Source of the DNA: Stenotrophomonas maltophilia
GTDB taxonomy: Bacteria; Pseudomonadota; Gammaproteobacteria; Xanthomonadales; Xanthomonadaceae
Direction: 5' to 3'
Length of the DNA stretch: 64,000 bases
Assembly: GCF_006970445.1 (NCBI RefSeq)
Contig: NZ_CP033877.1
Span: forward strand, 2,240,750-2,304,749
Part shown: piece after piece, positions 1 to 7,953 of the stretch
Position numbering within the stretch: the first letter of the stretch is position 1
Layout of the letters: each line of letters starts with the position of its first letter
The notes under the pieces: generated by a model
Database searches by the model: none
What the model was told of the DNA's origin: nothing
What the model saw: only the letters and a program-made list of their open reading frames with translations
Position numbers and translations under genes: made by a program

Positions 1-111
1 GGCCTGATTGCATTCTTCCTGCCTTACACCTATGTCTACAACCTGGTGTATGACAAGGTGCGGGAGCGGCTGCTGCAGCGGAATTTTGCGGATCGGGCAA
101 AGCAGGCGTGA
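1..111 (+). CDS. C-terminal fragment of probable PACE-family efflux protein (partial)
   Basis: Only the last 36 codons are in the window, so the start is missing. The visible tail runs from a hydrophobic stretch into a motif of the type YVYNLVYDKVRERL and then a short basic end. This aromatic-Asn-Leu-aromatic-Asp pattern resembles the end of the bacterial transmembrane pair domain of PACE (AceI-like) biocide exporters, inner-membrane proteins of about 150 residues. The assignment rests on one helix and its tail. Another small membrane protein is possible. Confidence 0.45.
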   Translation, partial: GLIAFFLPYTYVYNLVYDKVRERLLQRNFADRAKQA

Positions 112-138
112 ATCAAGGCCGGCGCATCTGGAGCGGAA

Positions 139-168
139 CGTTGCCCCGTCCTTGCAGACGGGGCAACG
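139..168. terminator. Hairpin between convergent genes, possible bidirectional terminator
   Basis: A perfect 12-bp stem (CGTTGCCCCGTC / GACGGGGCAACG) with the loop CTTGCA lies between the end of the efflux gene and the end of the convergent autotransporter gene. There is no U-tract on either side, so it is an atypical intrinsic terminator or just a transcript-end stabiliser. Confidence 0.5.
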
Positions 169-175
169 CGCTGCG

Positions 176-3100
176 TCAGAAGCTGTAACCCAGCCCCAGC
201 TGCACGCCGTTCTGGGTCTGCCCATCGCGGCGTTCGCCGATGTAGTCCACCATGACCGACAGGCGGTCGCTGGCGCGGCTGGTTACGCCCAGATTCCACG
301 CCAGCACCTGCTCACCCACCGTCTGGCTGTTGGTGCCGAACACAAGATCCGGTGCGGCGGAAAATCCGGTGCTGTAACGTGCCTGGGTATCGCCCAGCTC
401 CTTCTGCCAGACAACGCGCGCACGCGGGGTGATGCGCTCGCCGTGGTTGCCTTCGAAGGTTTTGAACAGCTGCAGGCCGGCACCTGCGCGAATGCTCTCC
501 AGACTGCCGCCACGCCCGACCAGTGCCGCAGCCCCCTGCCCTTCGTTGAAGCGGATGGCCGAGGTGCGAGCATAGTCAAGCACCGGCAGCAGCGGCTGGA
601 TCACCAATCCCTTGCCTGTGGTGAACGAGAAGCCGTGTTCCAGGCGCGCTGAAATTGCATCGTTGTTGTACTTGGCCTGCAGCGGGGTCTCCAGCCCTTC
701 GATGCCGGCAATGCTGCGACGGGTATCGTGGCGCAGGTCGGTATAGCGAACGGAGGCCGACAGGTAGCCGCGCGAGTATGTGGCATCCAGATAGCCGCCC
801 ACGTCCAGCGCACGCACATCGCCGGTGAAGCCGGAGCCACCACGCCCCTTGGTGGACATGTCGGCGGCGGCGACGCTGACGCCCAAGGTGACGCGGTCAT
901 CGGCAACCTGTGTATCGGCACCCAGCACGATGCCGCCCACGGTGTGGCTAAGCCCAGCCACGCCGCCCTGGCCGTCGATGCGGCCATGACTGCCGAAGCC
1001 GCGGCCCCATAGCCCGTGGCGGCCGGCCGGTGCGCTGGCCTCTGCACTGCTGTTGCCGAGGCCAGCGGGCTCCACCAGATGTATGGCCAGCTGATTGAAC
1101 AGGGTGCCGTTGGCCATGCCCGGCTGTGCCGAAGCCGCCTGCGCCGCTTGTGCGGCCAGGCCTGCGGCATCGCCGCTGCCATTGCGTCGGGCGGCCTGGT
1201 GCTGTTGTACGACGCTGCCGATGCTGCCCACCAGCGCATTGTCGGCCAGACGCAGGCTTGCGTGCGCATCACCCCGCAATGCACCCGCCTGCTGGGCAAT
1301 GACGTCGCGGTCGGCAAACTGCAGGATTCCCAGCAATGGATGCAGCGCCGACGCCGGCCGTGATGCTGCGTTCTTCAATGCCTCGCCCAGGCCGCCGCCC
1401 GACGCCGCGTTGGCAAACAGGGAGACATCGTCGAAGGCAGGGTTGGCGATCGCCCAGATGCCGTCGCCCGTCTGGCGGATGCTGAAGCTGAGCAGCGAAT
1501 TGTCGCGTGGGTGGAACATGCGCTTCCCTGCCTCTGCACTGGTCAGATCGACGCTGTAGCCCGAGCCATCCTGACGCTCGGCCTTGGTGAAGGCGACCTG
1601 GCCAGCCTGTAGTTGCGGAACACTGGCGTCGAACTCACTGCTGCGGTCTTTCAGCAGCTTGCCCGTCAACAAGGCGCCCTCTTTGCTGGCATAGATCCGC
1701 CCCTCCACCAGCGGAATGGCCAGATTCTGCTGGTAGTAGCCTGGCGCCACATTCAAGGCGAGCTTGCCCACGTCGCCGCCGATCAGGAAGCCCGGCGCTT
1801 TTGCAGCGGGTCCGCGATCGCACTGGAAGTAAGTGCTCACGCTGGCGCAGCGATGGACCTCGAACGTATCCAGGAAGAGGCCTGCCTGGCGTGTCTCCGG
1901 GGTGATATCGAACAGCAACCGACCTGCGTTGGAATACGCGAAACTGACGTAGCCATTTACGGTCAGTCGACCACCCTGCGGATGCAGGTCGCCGCCTGCC
2001 ACGCGCACCCGTGCTACCTGTGGAACGTTCCACGGCTCGTTGGGAGAGGACTCATCCTTGACGTACTCGGTGGCCGTGATCCTGCCATTTCCCTCCAACC
2101 TCGCCCCGGGGTCGAGCGTCACGACGGCGGTCTTGATGTTGCCGCCACTGAGGGTGGCGCTACCACCACGCTTTACAAGCAGGGTACTGACGTTTTCCAG
2201 TTCGCTGCCGTTGCCGATGCGCAGCGAACCTGCCACCGTGGTATTGACGGCCTTCAGTCGACCGCCTTCCAGGTTGACGCCTCCGGTGGCGTCGATGATG
2301 GTATTCAGTGTGACCAGCCGGGCGCCGGAGGTTACATCCACTTTGCCGGCCTGTGCCCAGAGAATCTCGGCGCCGCTGGATGTGTCTGCGGTCCACACAG
2401 CCCCCTTGTCGAGGCGGATCATGCCGAATGTATCGCCGGCCGCTGCCTTTTCGGCATCGAACGTGGAAGCGCCATAGCCCACGTCATATTCGTACTGGGC
2501 AGCGTGGAAGTTGGGATTCAGGTCGCCACGCACATTGCCTGACACGCGAAGGTAGTCGGCCGACAGATCGACGCGCTCTGCGCGGGTGATGATGCGATCG
2601 CTGAGGATATCCACGCCGGGGTACACCTTGCAGGTGGCCTCGGTCGGGCAGAACTGTGCTGGCCTGCCGGTACTGGGGTCGTAGTAGTAGAGGAAGGAGC
2701 CGCTGGGAACGATCATTCCGTTGATGGCGCCGACCACCCGCGCAATGGCTTCCGGCGGGGCAACCCCCTGCATCATCTTGGCGTAGTGATCGTCTGATAC
2801 CTGCTGTGCAATGGGCACCACCTTGCCGCCTGCAGTGCTGCCATGAATCATGAAGATGTTGTCGGGAAACCGCGTATCGAGCTCGGGCAGGTCGTAGGTG
2901 GCGATACGACGCTCGACGCCACCGATGAAGCTGGTGCCGCAGGCCGAGATGCACTTGCCCTGGAACACCGAGGTGATGCCTCGTTGGCGCAGCAACTCGC
3001 CGGTGCCCCGCCCTGCTGCCGCATCCCCGCCGGGGCTGTCGCGGAAAACGACCTGGTTGATGACCCGACCGTTGCGGGCGGCCGCGTCCAGCATGTTCCG

Positions 3101-3277
3101 CAGGCGGATATGGTCCTGGTAGTTGACGCCGCCGGTTGCGATGATCCGATCGCCATTTACGTGGAAGGTGTATGCCGAGGCGAGGCTTGGCGCCAGCGTG
3201 GCGCTCAACGCGAGGCAGACGGCGGCACCGAGCGGGGTGAATCGGTGATCGGCCGACCGACGGGGAGTGCTCTTCAT
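176..3277 (-). CDS. Autotransporter (type V secretion) with an N-terminal ClpP-like domain
   Basis: The protein has 1033 residues from the ATG at 3277. This start is chosen because a signal peptide with an ASA cleavage site follows directly (residues 1-35); upstream codons are low in protein character. Residues about 36-230 resemble periplasmic ClpP/crotonase-fold proteins (COG3904 type): a DSPGGD motif at 80-85, CISAC with Ser111 as likely nucleophile, and His145 in FMIHG. A glycine-rich, beta-helix-like passenger follows. From about residue 748 (GLWGRGFGSHGR) to the terminal Phe there is a typical autotransporter beta-barrel. Barrel identity is certain. Protease activity of the N-domain is inference. 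It is a single gene with its own leader. Confidence 0.9.
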   Translation of the reverse strand: MKSTPRRSADHRFTPLGAAVCLALSATLAPSLASAYTFHVNGDRIIATGGVNYQDHIRLRNMLDAAARNGRVINQVVFRDSPGGDAAAGRGTGELLRQRGITSVFQGKCISACGTSFIGGVERRIATYDLPELDTRFPDNIFMIHGSTAGGKVVPIAQQVSDDHYAKMMQGVAPPEAIARVVGAINGMIVPSGSFLYYYDPSTGRPAQFCPTEATCKVYPGVDILSDRIITRAERVDLSADYLRVSGNVRGDLNPNFHAAQYEYDVGYGASTFDAEKAAAGDTFGMIRLDKGAVWTADTSSGAEILWAQAGKVDVTSGARLVTLNTIIDATGGVNLEGGRLKAVNTTVAGSLRIGNGSELENVSTLLVKRGGSATLSGGNIKTAVVTLDPGARLEGNGRITATEYVKDESSPNEPWNVPQVARVRVAGGDLHPQGGRLTVNGYVSFAYSNAGRLLFDITPETRQAGLFLDTFEVHRCASVSTYFQCDRGPAAKAPGFLIGGDVGKLALNVAPGYYQQNLAIPLVEGRIYASKEGALLTGKLLKDRSSEFDASVPQLQAGQVAFTKAERQDGSGYSVDLTSAEAGKRMFHPRDNSLLSFSIRQTGDGIWAIANPAFDDVSLFANAASGGGLGEALKNAASRPASALHPLLGILQFADRDVIAQQAGALRGDAHASLRLADNALVGSIGSVVQQHQAARRNGSGDAAGLAAQAAQAASAQPGMANGTLFNQLAIHLVEPAGLGNSSAEASAPAGRHGLWGRGFGSHGRIDGQGGVAGLSHTVGGIVLGADTQVADDRVTLGVSVAAADMSTKGRGGSGFTGDVRALDVGGYLDATYSRGYLSASVRYTDLRHDTRRSIAGIEGLETPLQAKYNNDAISARLEHGFSFTTGKGLVIQPLLPVLDYARTSAIRFNEGQGAAALVGRGGSLESIRAGAGLQLFKTFEGNHGERITPRARVVWQKELGDTQARYSTGFSAAPDLVFGTNSQTVGEQVLAWNLGVTSRASDRLSVMVDYIGERRDGQTQNGVQLGLGYSF

Positions 3278-3546
3278 AGGGTGGTCCTGATGGTTGGGGA
3301 CAGGCGGGTGGTTGCCGGAAGTGCATGCACAACAGGTCCGCCCGGCACGCTTGCCATCGGAGGTGCAGGGCGCCGGGTGGACTGTTCGATAACGGAGCGC
3401 AAACCCGACCTCCCCCAGTCGGCTTGCGCGCGGCCAAGTGGGTGCGCCTCCCGTGCCCCCGGTCTCCGCCACCACACCTTGCGGGGCCACATTGAATACC
3501 GGGCGGGCCCGTGCCCGCGTCGAGTCCGGGCACGCCGCACGGGTTG
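3278..3546. other. Autotransporter leader region, no gene seen
   Basis: This stretch lies upstream of the autotransporter start and should hold its promoter. I see no convincing gene on either strand; the open frames here are GC-rich shadows without protein-like composition. I could not pick a clear promoter. Confidence 0.4.
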
Positions 3547-3693
3547 ATGGCCCAGCCGCAATCCGCCCACCGTGGGCAGGGCCGCACTCTGTTCGACAGC
3601 ATCATCGATGATGCCCAGCACTGGTCGCGCCACGCGCGCAGTCACAATGCCGCTTCGCTGGAGCGGACCAAAGCCGCGTTGAAAGGCCACTGA
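3547..3693 (+). CDS. Possible 48-residue protein, unknown
   Basis: This small frame ends with a protein-like amphipathic stretch (DSIIDDAQHWSRHARSHNAAS and a basic tail). No good ribosome-binding site is visible before the ATG, and the true start could lie elsewhere. It is followed by a hairpin and then by another small gene on the same strand. I do not recognise it and coding status is doubtful. Confidence 0.25.
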   Translation: MAQPQSAHRGQGRTLFDSIIDDAQHWSRHARSHNAASLERTKAALKGH

Positions 3694-3706
3694 CGCCACG
3701 CACCGT

Positions 3707-3728
3707 CCGCCACCTTTATCGGTGGCGG
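3707..3728 (+). terminator. Hairpin upstream of the gene at 3757
   Basis: A perfect 8-bp stem (CCGCCACC / GGTGGCGG) with the loop TTTATC sits 14 nt before the ribosome-binding site of the next gene. There is no U-tract. It may end an upstream transcript or structure the leader of the downstream gene. Confidence 0.35.
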
Positions 3729-3756
3729 CTTCTGCATGCACGCAAGGAGCCCAGCC

Positions 3757-4113
3757 ATGACCCAGCCCCACTCCCCTGCCCCGCACCCGATCCACGACGA
3801 GTCCGCCAACGGCCCCGCACTGGATCCGAACACGCTCATTGCCCTGCTGCACAGCATCGGCTCCGGCGCCGCCTCCGATGGTCAGCCTTGGCCGGAGCGC
3901 CATCAGATGCCCGGCCGGCGCATCGCCCTGGCGGACACCGATTGCTCCTTGGCCGGCCTTCGGGTAGTGCTGGAAATCCTGTTGACCGCACAGCGTGCCC
4001 GCGAGAACGGCGAGCTGGAGCAATACGTCGGCCCCCGCGTCATGGAGGGGCTGATCATGGCCGGGCTGGGTCTCGTAGCGCACGCCTGCACACGGGTACG
4101 CCCGGACGGCTGA
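3757..4113 (+). CDS. Hypothetical cytoplasmic protein, 118 residues
   Basis: The ATG at 3757 is preferred over the in-frame ATG at 3736 because AAGGAG lies 8 nt upstream of it. The protein has a polar N-terminus rich in Pro and His, then an LDPNTLIALLHSIG segment and a helical C-terminal half (VVLEILLTAQRAREN...). No signal peptide or known domain is evident. Its TGA is followed directly by the GTG of the next gene, so the two are probably translationally coupled. Function unknown. Confidence 0.65.
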   Translation: MTQPHSPAPHPIHDESANGPALDPNTLIALLHSIGSGAASDGQPWPERHQMPGRRIALADTDCSLAGLRVVLEILLTAQRARENGELEQYVGPRVMEGLIMAGLGLVAHACTRVRPDG

Positions 4114-4548
4114 GTGACGCGGCATCGCTGGGCGGCCACCGCACTCTGTCTTGTGGCGGTGGTTGCGGCACAGGTGCAGTGGCCGGCGCCACCGGTGCCC
4201 TCGCCTGTCGGGTTCCAACGCATCAACGACGATCGCTTCTCACAGCTGCGCCGCCAGACGATGCAGTTCGTCGAGCGGCATCGAGATGCCGAGCTCCAGA
4301 TTCACTGCCAAGCCGTACCGGTGCTGTGGCTGGAGAGGCGCTCGCAGCATCTACTGTTGCTGGTATCACTGGACGCGAAGCAGTGGGCGCCTGGCGCTCT
4401 GCAGTTTCGTGCGTTGTTTCAATGGCAGCTGGAGCCGATGGGCTATCTGGAGCAGGTGCTCGCTGACGTGCCGGAACCTGTTCTGTTGGATCGGGTGCTG
4501 CAGATGTTCGGGGACGAGGTGCCTGATGGGGCGCGATGTGGCACGTAG
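4114..4548 (+). CDS. Hypothetical protein with N-terminal hydrophobic segment, 144 residues
   Basis: The gene starts at a GTG immediately after the upstream stop codon, which suggests coupled translation. Residues about 5-20 (AATALCLVAVVAAQ) could be a signal peptide or anchor. The rest is a compact domain with several Trp and Gln residues and no motif I recognise. It ends just before a SMAG-like palindrome. The pairing with the upstream small gene suggests a joint function, but none can be named. Confidence 0.55.
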   Translation: MTRHRWAATALCLVAVVAAQVQWPAPPVPSPVGFQRINDDRFSQLRRQTMQFVERHRDAELQIHCQAVPVLWLERRSQHLLLLVSLDAKQWAPGALQFRALFQWQLEPMGYLEQVLADVPEPVLLDRVLQMFGDEVPDGARCGT

Positions 4549-4572
4549 TAGTCGAGCATGGCTCGAGTCTAC
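4549..4572 (-). repeat. SMAG-like REP palindrome, copy 1
   Basis: Read on the minus strand this begins GTAG and continues into a 6-bp stem TCGAGC with the loop CAT. The GTAG-plus-short-palindrome layout is that of the SMAG repeats of S. maltophilia. It starts one base after the stop codon of the upstream gene and lies between convergent genes, where such elements often stabilise or end transcripts. A near-identical copy lies about 520 bp away. Confidence 0.7.
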
Positions 4573-4633
4573 AAGGGCGCTTGGCCGCCCAACTGTCCAG
4601 CTTTTTGGGGGTGCTTCACAGGTCGCTGCGGGA

Positions 4634-4966
4634 TCAATGCGGGTTGGATCGAATGCGGGAAGACGCAAGGCGGATGATCAGCACATAGCTGACGAGCATG
4701 CCGAGGACCAGGCCCATGACCTCGATCTCCCAGTTCCTGCGGTAGGGGGAAGGACCGACGATGGCCCAGATCAACGCAAGCGCCCCAAGCAGGAGCATTG
4801 TCTTGTTGGCCTGTGAGATGAGCTCGACTTCAGAGCCAAACCCCATATTGGGATCGAAGGTGCCGAACAGCCAGCTGGGCCTCTTCCAGTAATCACGCGC
4901 AAGAAAGAACAGGAAGACAAAGACCCCCATCAATGCACCCGCTAGCAGCTGATACTGCACTTCCAT
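4634..4966 (-). CDS. Small integral membrane protein, 110 residues
   Basis: Three hydrophobic segments are visible: residues about 6-23 (LLAGALMGVFVFLFFLA), 56-72 (TMLLLGALALIWAIV) and 85-100 (GLVLGMLVSYVLIIRL). The region between the first two is polar and contains WLFGTFDPNMGFGSE. The protein ends in a short basic tail. No family is recognised. The gene is flanked on both sides by SMAG-like palindromes. Confidence 0.65.
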   Translation of the reverse strand: MEVQYQLLAGALMGVFVFLFFLARDYWKRPSWLFGTFDPNMGFGSEVELISQANKTMLLLGALALIWAIVGPSPYRRNWEIEVMGLVLGMLVSYVLIIRLASSRIRSNPH

Positions 4967-5072
4967 GGCAGCCTCTTGAGGGGATCTGGCGTTTCCACGC
5001 GTGGACGTCCCGCAGCTTAGCCGGATTTAGATGAGGAGTGCATCCGTTGACCGGAAGCGGACGTCAGGGCAA

Positions 5073-5096
5073 TAGTCGAGCATGGCTCGACTCTAC
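5073..5096 (-). repeat. SMAG-like REP palindrome, copy 2
   Basis: On the minus strand this reads GTAGAG, then the stem TCGAGC, the loop CAT and the complementary stem. It differs from copy 1 by a couple of bases outside the stem and is in the same orientation. It abuts the 3' end of the Ohr-type gene. Confidence 0.75.
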
Positions 5097-5608
5097 AGAG
5101 GCGCGGACTGCGGGCCGACCCGAACATGCACCACATGGCTGATGCCACGATGGAACATCTTGGCGTACGGGCAGACGCGTTCGGTGTTGCGCACCACTTC
5201 GCCGGCCAGGTTCGCATCCATGCCGGGAAGATGGACCACGATCTCGGCAGACAGCAGGTACAGCCCATCTGCCGGATCACGGGCGAAGGTGACCGCCACT
5301 TCGACGCTGGGGTTGTGCAGCAGCAGGCCGGCACGCCCGGCCACCAGCACCATGGCGCCGTGGAAGCAACCGGCGTAGCTTGCGGCCAATAGCTGCTCGG
5401 GATTCGATCCGCCGCCAGGCCCTCCGAGTTCCTGCGGCAGCCGCAGGTCCACCGCCAGTGCACCGTCGTCCGATCGCACCACGCCGGACGCGCGCCCGTG
5501 CTGGGCCTGGCCGCCGGTCACCCGCACGCGGCCGGTGTACAGCGGCTGCACGTCGTCGCGCTGGTAGCGGTCCAGCATGGCGGGCGAAGGTGGCTTCAGC
5601 TCGGTCAT
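5093..5608 (-). CDS. Ohr/OsmC-type organic hydroperoxide reductase
   Basis: The 171-residue protein has the two peroxidatic cysteines of the Ohr class: Cys81 in AASYAGCFHG and Cys146 in ERVCPYAK. A glycine-rich loop (LGGPGGGSNPEQLL) precedes the first cysteine. Ohr proteins reduce organic and fatty-acid hydroperoxides in the cytoplasm. The start is the ATG at 5608 (MTELKPP), 22 bp after the oxidoreductase stop. It appears to be the last gene of the ECF41-type operon on this strand, fitting a role in oxidative or envelope stress. No OhrR gene is adjacent. Confidence 0.9.
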   Translation of the reverse strand: MTELKPPSPAMLDRYQRDDVQPLYTGRVRVTGGQAQHGRASGVVRSDDGALAVDLRLPQELGGPGGGSNPEQLLAASYAGCFHGAMVLVAGRAGLLLHNPSVEVAVTFARDPADGLYLLSAEIVVHLPGMDANLAGEVVRNTERVCPYAKMFHRGISHVVHVRVGPQSAPL

Positions 5609-5630
5609 TGGCAGGCGATCGATTCGTCGC

Positions 5631-6398
5631 TCAGGCGGGCTGCCGCTGCAACAGGCCGGACTGCTGCAGCCAGGCTTCGAAGCCGACCTGCCCCAGCCAA
5701 GCCTGCCCCACCGGCACCAGCGTATCGATCTGCAGCGGCGCACCGAAGTACAGGGACTCGGCGTCTGCCACGACCTGCCGCGGGTCGCCGGTCCGCTGCA
5801 GATACTGCCTGGCCAGATCCGCCATCGCGGCGCGCTGGGGGCCCGCAATTTCCACTACGTCATTGCGGGGTGGCTCCTGCGCGATGCGTGCCACCGCTTC
5901 GGCAACATCCTCGGCGGCAATCGGCTGAACGTCGGCGGCGGGCAAGCGCAGGGTCGCCCCATTGCCGGCGGACTGGATGATGCCCGGCAGGAACTCGAAG
6001 AACTGCGTGGAATGGATGATGGTGTACGGCAGGCCCGAATCGCGGATCAGGCGCTCCTGGGCGATCTTGCCGCGGAAGTAGCCGCTGGCCGCAAGCTTGT
6101 CGGTGCCTACGACGGAAAGCGCAACGTGGTGGCGTACGCCGGCACGGGCGGCGGCGGTCAGGATGTTGTGGCCAGCGGTCACGAAGAACGAAAGCACTGC
6201 TGCATCTTCGAACGAGGGCGAGTTGGCCAGGTCCACCACCACGTCGACGCCGTCCATGGCGGCGTCCAAGCCTTCACCGGTCAGCACATCCACCCCAGTG
6301 GAGGGCGCTGCCACCACGATGTCATGCCCGGCGGTGCGCAGGCGCTCCACCACCTTGCTGCCGATGCGGCCGGTACCACCGATGACGAGGAATTTCAT
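5631..6398 (-). CDS. NmrA-like / SDR-family NAD(P)-binding oxidoreductase
   Basis: The 255-residue protein opens with the Rossmann motif GGTGRIG at residues 7-13 and continues with an atypical-SDR (NmrA, NAD(P)H-binding) fold; there is no classical YxxxK. The start at 6398 has AGGAG 8 nt upstream. The LysR gene just upstream has no stop codon and reads into this gene in the same frame, so a long fusion product is also possible. This is the 'oxidoreductase/epimerase' class typically linked to ECF41 sigma factors. Confidence 0.88.
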   Translation of the reverse strand: MKFLVIGGTGRIGSKVVERLRTAGHDIVVAAPSTGVDVLTGEGLDAAMDGVDVVVDLANSPSFEDAAVLSFFVTAGHNILTAAARAGVRHHVALSVVGTDKLAASGYFRGKIAQERLIRDSGLPYTIIHSTQFFEFLPGIIQSAGNGATLRLPAADVQPIAAEDVAEAVARIAQEPPRNDVVEIAGPQRAAMADLARQYLQRTGDPRQVVADAESLYFGAPLQIDTLVPVGQAWLGQVGFEAWLQQSGLLQRQPA

Positions 6399-7559
6399 GA
6401 CGTGTCTCCTGGAATATAGAAGGGGCGACCGGCTGTGGCCAGGCATGCTGGAATCGTAGGCAGCGTGGGTGCGGGGCAGTAGGTCCGCGCTGGGGCGCGC
6501 ACTGTTGCCCGGCACGCACCAATGCGTCCAGGCCCAGGCGGGCTGTGCGCCTGGCTTCATGGGGGTCGCCTGCTGGCGCGCTTCCCAATGCGAGATCACA
6601 TCCCGTTCGAGCGCGCGCACCCGCTGCGTGCTGAAGTCGATGAAGGCCCGCACGCGCTTGGGAAGCTGGCGGCGGCTGAGGTAGCACAGGTAGTGGCCGC
6701 GATCGAGCGGTGCATGCCGATCCAGGCAGGTCACCACCCTGCCCGCCCACAACGCTTCACGTACCTGATAGCTGGGCAGCTGGGCGATGCCCAGCCCGTC
6801 GATGACTGCCTGCAGGGCCAGGTCGGCATCGTTGAACACCAGTGCGGCCGGCGGCTGCAGGTGCACATCGGTGCCGTCGACCCGGAATTCCCAGGGCTGC
6901 ATGCGCCCACCCGGCAGGCGCCGCCCGATGCAGGCATGCGTGGACAGCGCATCCACCGACGACGGTAGACCATGCGCCTTCACGTACGCCGGTGACGCGC
7001 ACACCACCAGCTGCATCGGCACGAGCTGCTTGGCGATCACCTGGCTGTCTTCCAGCAGGCCGTCGCGGAACGCCACATCGATGCGGTCACCCGCCAGGTC
7101 GGGGGCCTGCTCGTCCAGCAGCAGTTCTACCGAGACCTGCGGGTACTCGGCGCGGAAGGCGGCCAGCAAGGGGGCGATCACCCGCCGGCCGAAGCCGTGG
7201 CTGGCACTGATGCGCAGGTGCCCGCGCGGCGGGCCCTCGCGCAGGTCGCGCATTTCCTCCAGCGCCTGCAGGATGCAGTTCACGCCCGGGTTGCAGCCTT
7301 CCAGGAACAGCTCGCCTTCGCGGGTCAGCGTGGTCGAGCGCGTGGTGCGCAGGAACAACCGCACGCCCAGCTGGCTTTCCAGCTTCTGCACGCTGCGGCT
7401 GACGGCCGAACGGCCGATGCCAAGGCGGTCGGCCGCGCGGGCGAAACTGCCCTCGGCCGCCACTGCAATGAAGGTCAGCACGCCGGCGTAGCTGGTGGAG
7501 AAGGATGCATTGAGCGCATCGTGGCCGTCGCTGGCCGGGCTGGGCTGTGCGGTGTTCAT
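5631..7559 (-). CDS. LysR-family regulator, reading in frame through into the oxidoreductase
   Basis: Residues 1-335 are a standard LysR regulator: winged helix at about 25-85 (FIAVAAEGSFARAADRLGIGRSAVSRSVQKL) and a substrate-binding domain to about residue 330. No stop codon follows. The frame stays open for some 50 residues of intergenic-looking linker (positions 6399 to about 6568) and then enters the NmrA-like gene, giving a possible 642-residue product. The linker contains that gene's ribosome-binding site, so I read it as a lost stop or a local frameshift. The ATG at 7559 overlaps the stop of the sigma-4 gene (ATGA). Confidence 0.75.
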   Translation of the reverse strand: MNTAQPSPASDGHDALNASFSTSYAGVLTFIAVAAEGSFARAADRLGIGRSAVSRSVQKLESQLGVRLFLRTTRSTTLTREGELFLEGCNPGVNCILQALEEMRDLREGPPRGHLRISASHGFGRRVIAPLLAAFRAEYPQVSVELLLDEQAPDLAGDRIDVAFRDGLLEDSQVIAKQLVPMQLVVCASPAYVKAHGLPSSVDALSTHACIGRRLPGGRMQPWEFRVDGTDVHLQPPAALVFNDADLALQAVIDGLGIAQLPSYQVREALWAGRVVTCLDRHAPLDRGHYLCYLSRRQLPKRVRAFIDFSTQRVRALERDVISHWEARQQATPMKPGAQPAWAWTHWCVPGNSARPSADLLPRTHAAYDSSMPGHSRSPLLYSRRHVMKFLVIGGTGRIGSKVVERLRTAGHDIVVAAPSTGVDVLTGEGLDAAMDGVDVVVDLANSPSFEDAAVLSFFVTAGHNILTAAARAGVRHHVALSVVGTDKLAASGYFRGKIAQERLIRDSGLPYTIIHSTQFFEFLPGIIQSAGNGATLRLPAADVQPIAAEDVAEAVARIAQEPPRNDVVEIAGPQRAAMADLARQYLQRTGDPRQVVADAESLYFGAPLQIDTLVPVGQAWLGQVGFEAWLQQSGLLQRQPA

Positions 7560-7810
7560 GGGCGGCCTGGCTCCAGGCCAGCACGTTGTGCGTGCAGGTG
7601 GTTCCGCGCCAGCGCCAGGCGCTGCCTGCACGCGGAAAGGTCGAGCCCCAGCAGGGGCACGATGTCCTCGAACCCGGCGCCCAGCACGTCGTGCAGCAAC
7701 AGCACCGCACGTGCATCGGGCGGCAATTCACGCAGTGCGGCCAGGAAGGTCTGCCAGACCTGCTCGCTGGCAGGGCGGAATGCGGTGCGCAGGTGCGTTG
7801 AGGTGTCCAT
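7556..7810 (-). CDS. Stand-alone sigma-70 region 4 protein, ECF41-like
   Basis: The 84-residue protein carries only a region-4 helix-turn-helix. LRELPPDARAVLLLHDVLG followed by DLSACRQRLALARNHL aligns with the region 4 of the nearby ECF41 sigma factor (LERLAPDARAAFLLHDVF ... EAACRQIVHRARQQL). Region 2 and the SnoaL-like domain are absent. The ATG at 7810 is preferred over 7864 because an ECF41-type promoter ends 8 nt before it. The stop overlaps the LysR start. It could compete with or modulate the full sigma factor, or be a decayed remnant. Confidence 0.7.
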   Translation of the reverse strand: MDTSTHLRTAFRPASEQVWQTFLAALRELPPDARAVLLLHDVLGAGFEDIVPLLGLDLSACRQRLALARNHLHAQRAGLEPGRP

Positions 7811-7818
7811 GCCCGGCA

Positions 7819-7845
7819 GACGGCCGAGCATCGGCCGCTGTGACA
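7819..7845 (-). promoter_or_regulatory. ECF41-type promoter of the sigma4-LysR-SDR-Ohr operon
   Basis: On the minus strand the sequence has TGTCACA, a 16-nt spacer and CGTC, which is the published ECF41 promoter signature. The CGTC ends 8 nt before the ATG at 7810, so the transcript would start at or next to the start codon. The same arrangement precedes the sigma gene at 8969. Confidence 0.8.
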
Positions 7846-7953
7846 GGCCATTGGTGTTTTTCATGCAACAGCATGCGGCCCGGCCCCGGCCTACCGGCAA
7901 TGCGGGCGCAGGCCTAGCCTCGCTGTGTCCTTCACTCGCTACAGGAACACGCC

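Noticed and set aside
3274..4218. 314-codon minus-strand frame across the autotransporter leader and two small genes
   Set aside because: It lacks domain features and a ribosome site and would overlap the plus-strand genes that have an AAGGAG and coupled stop/start.
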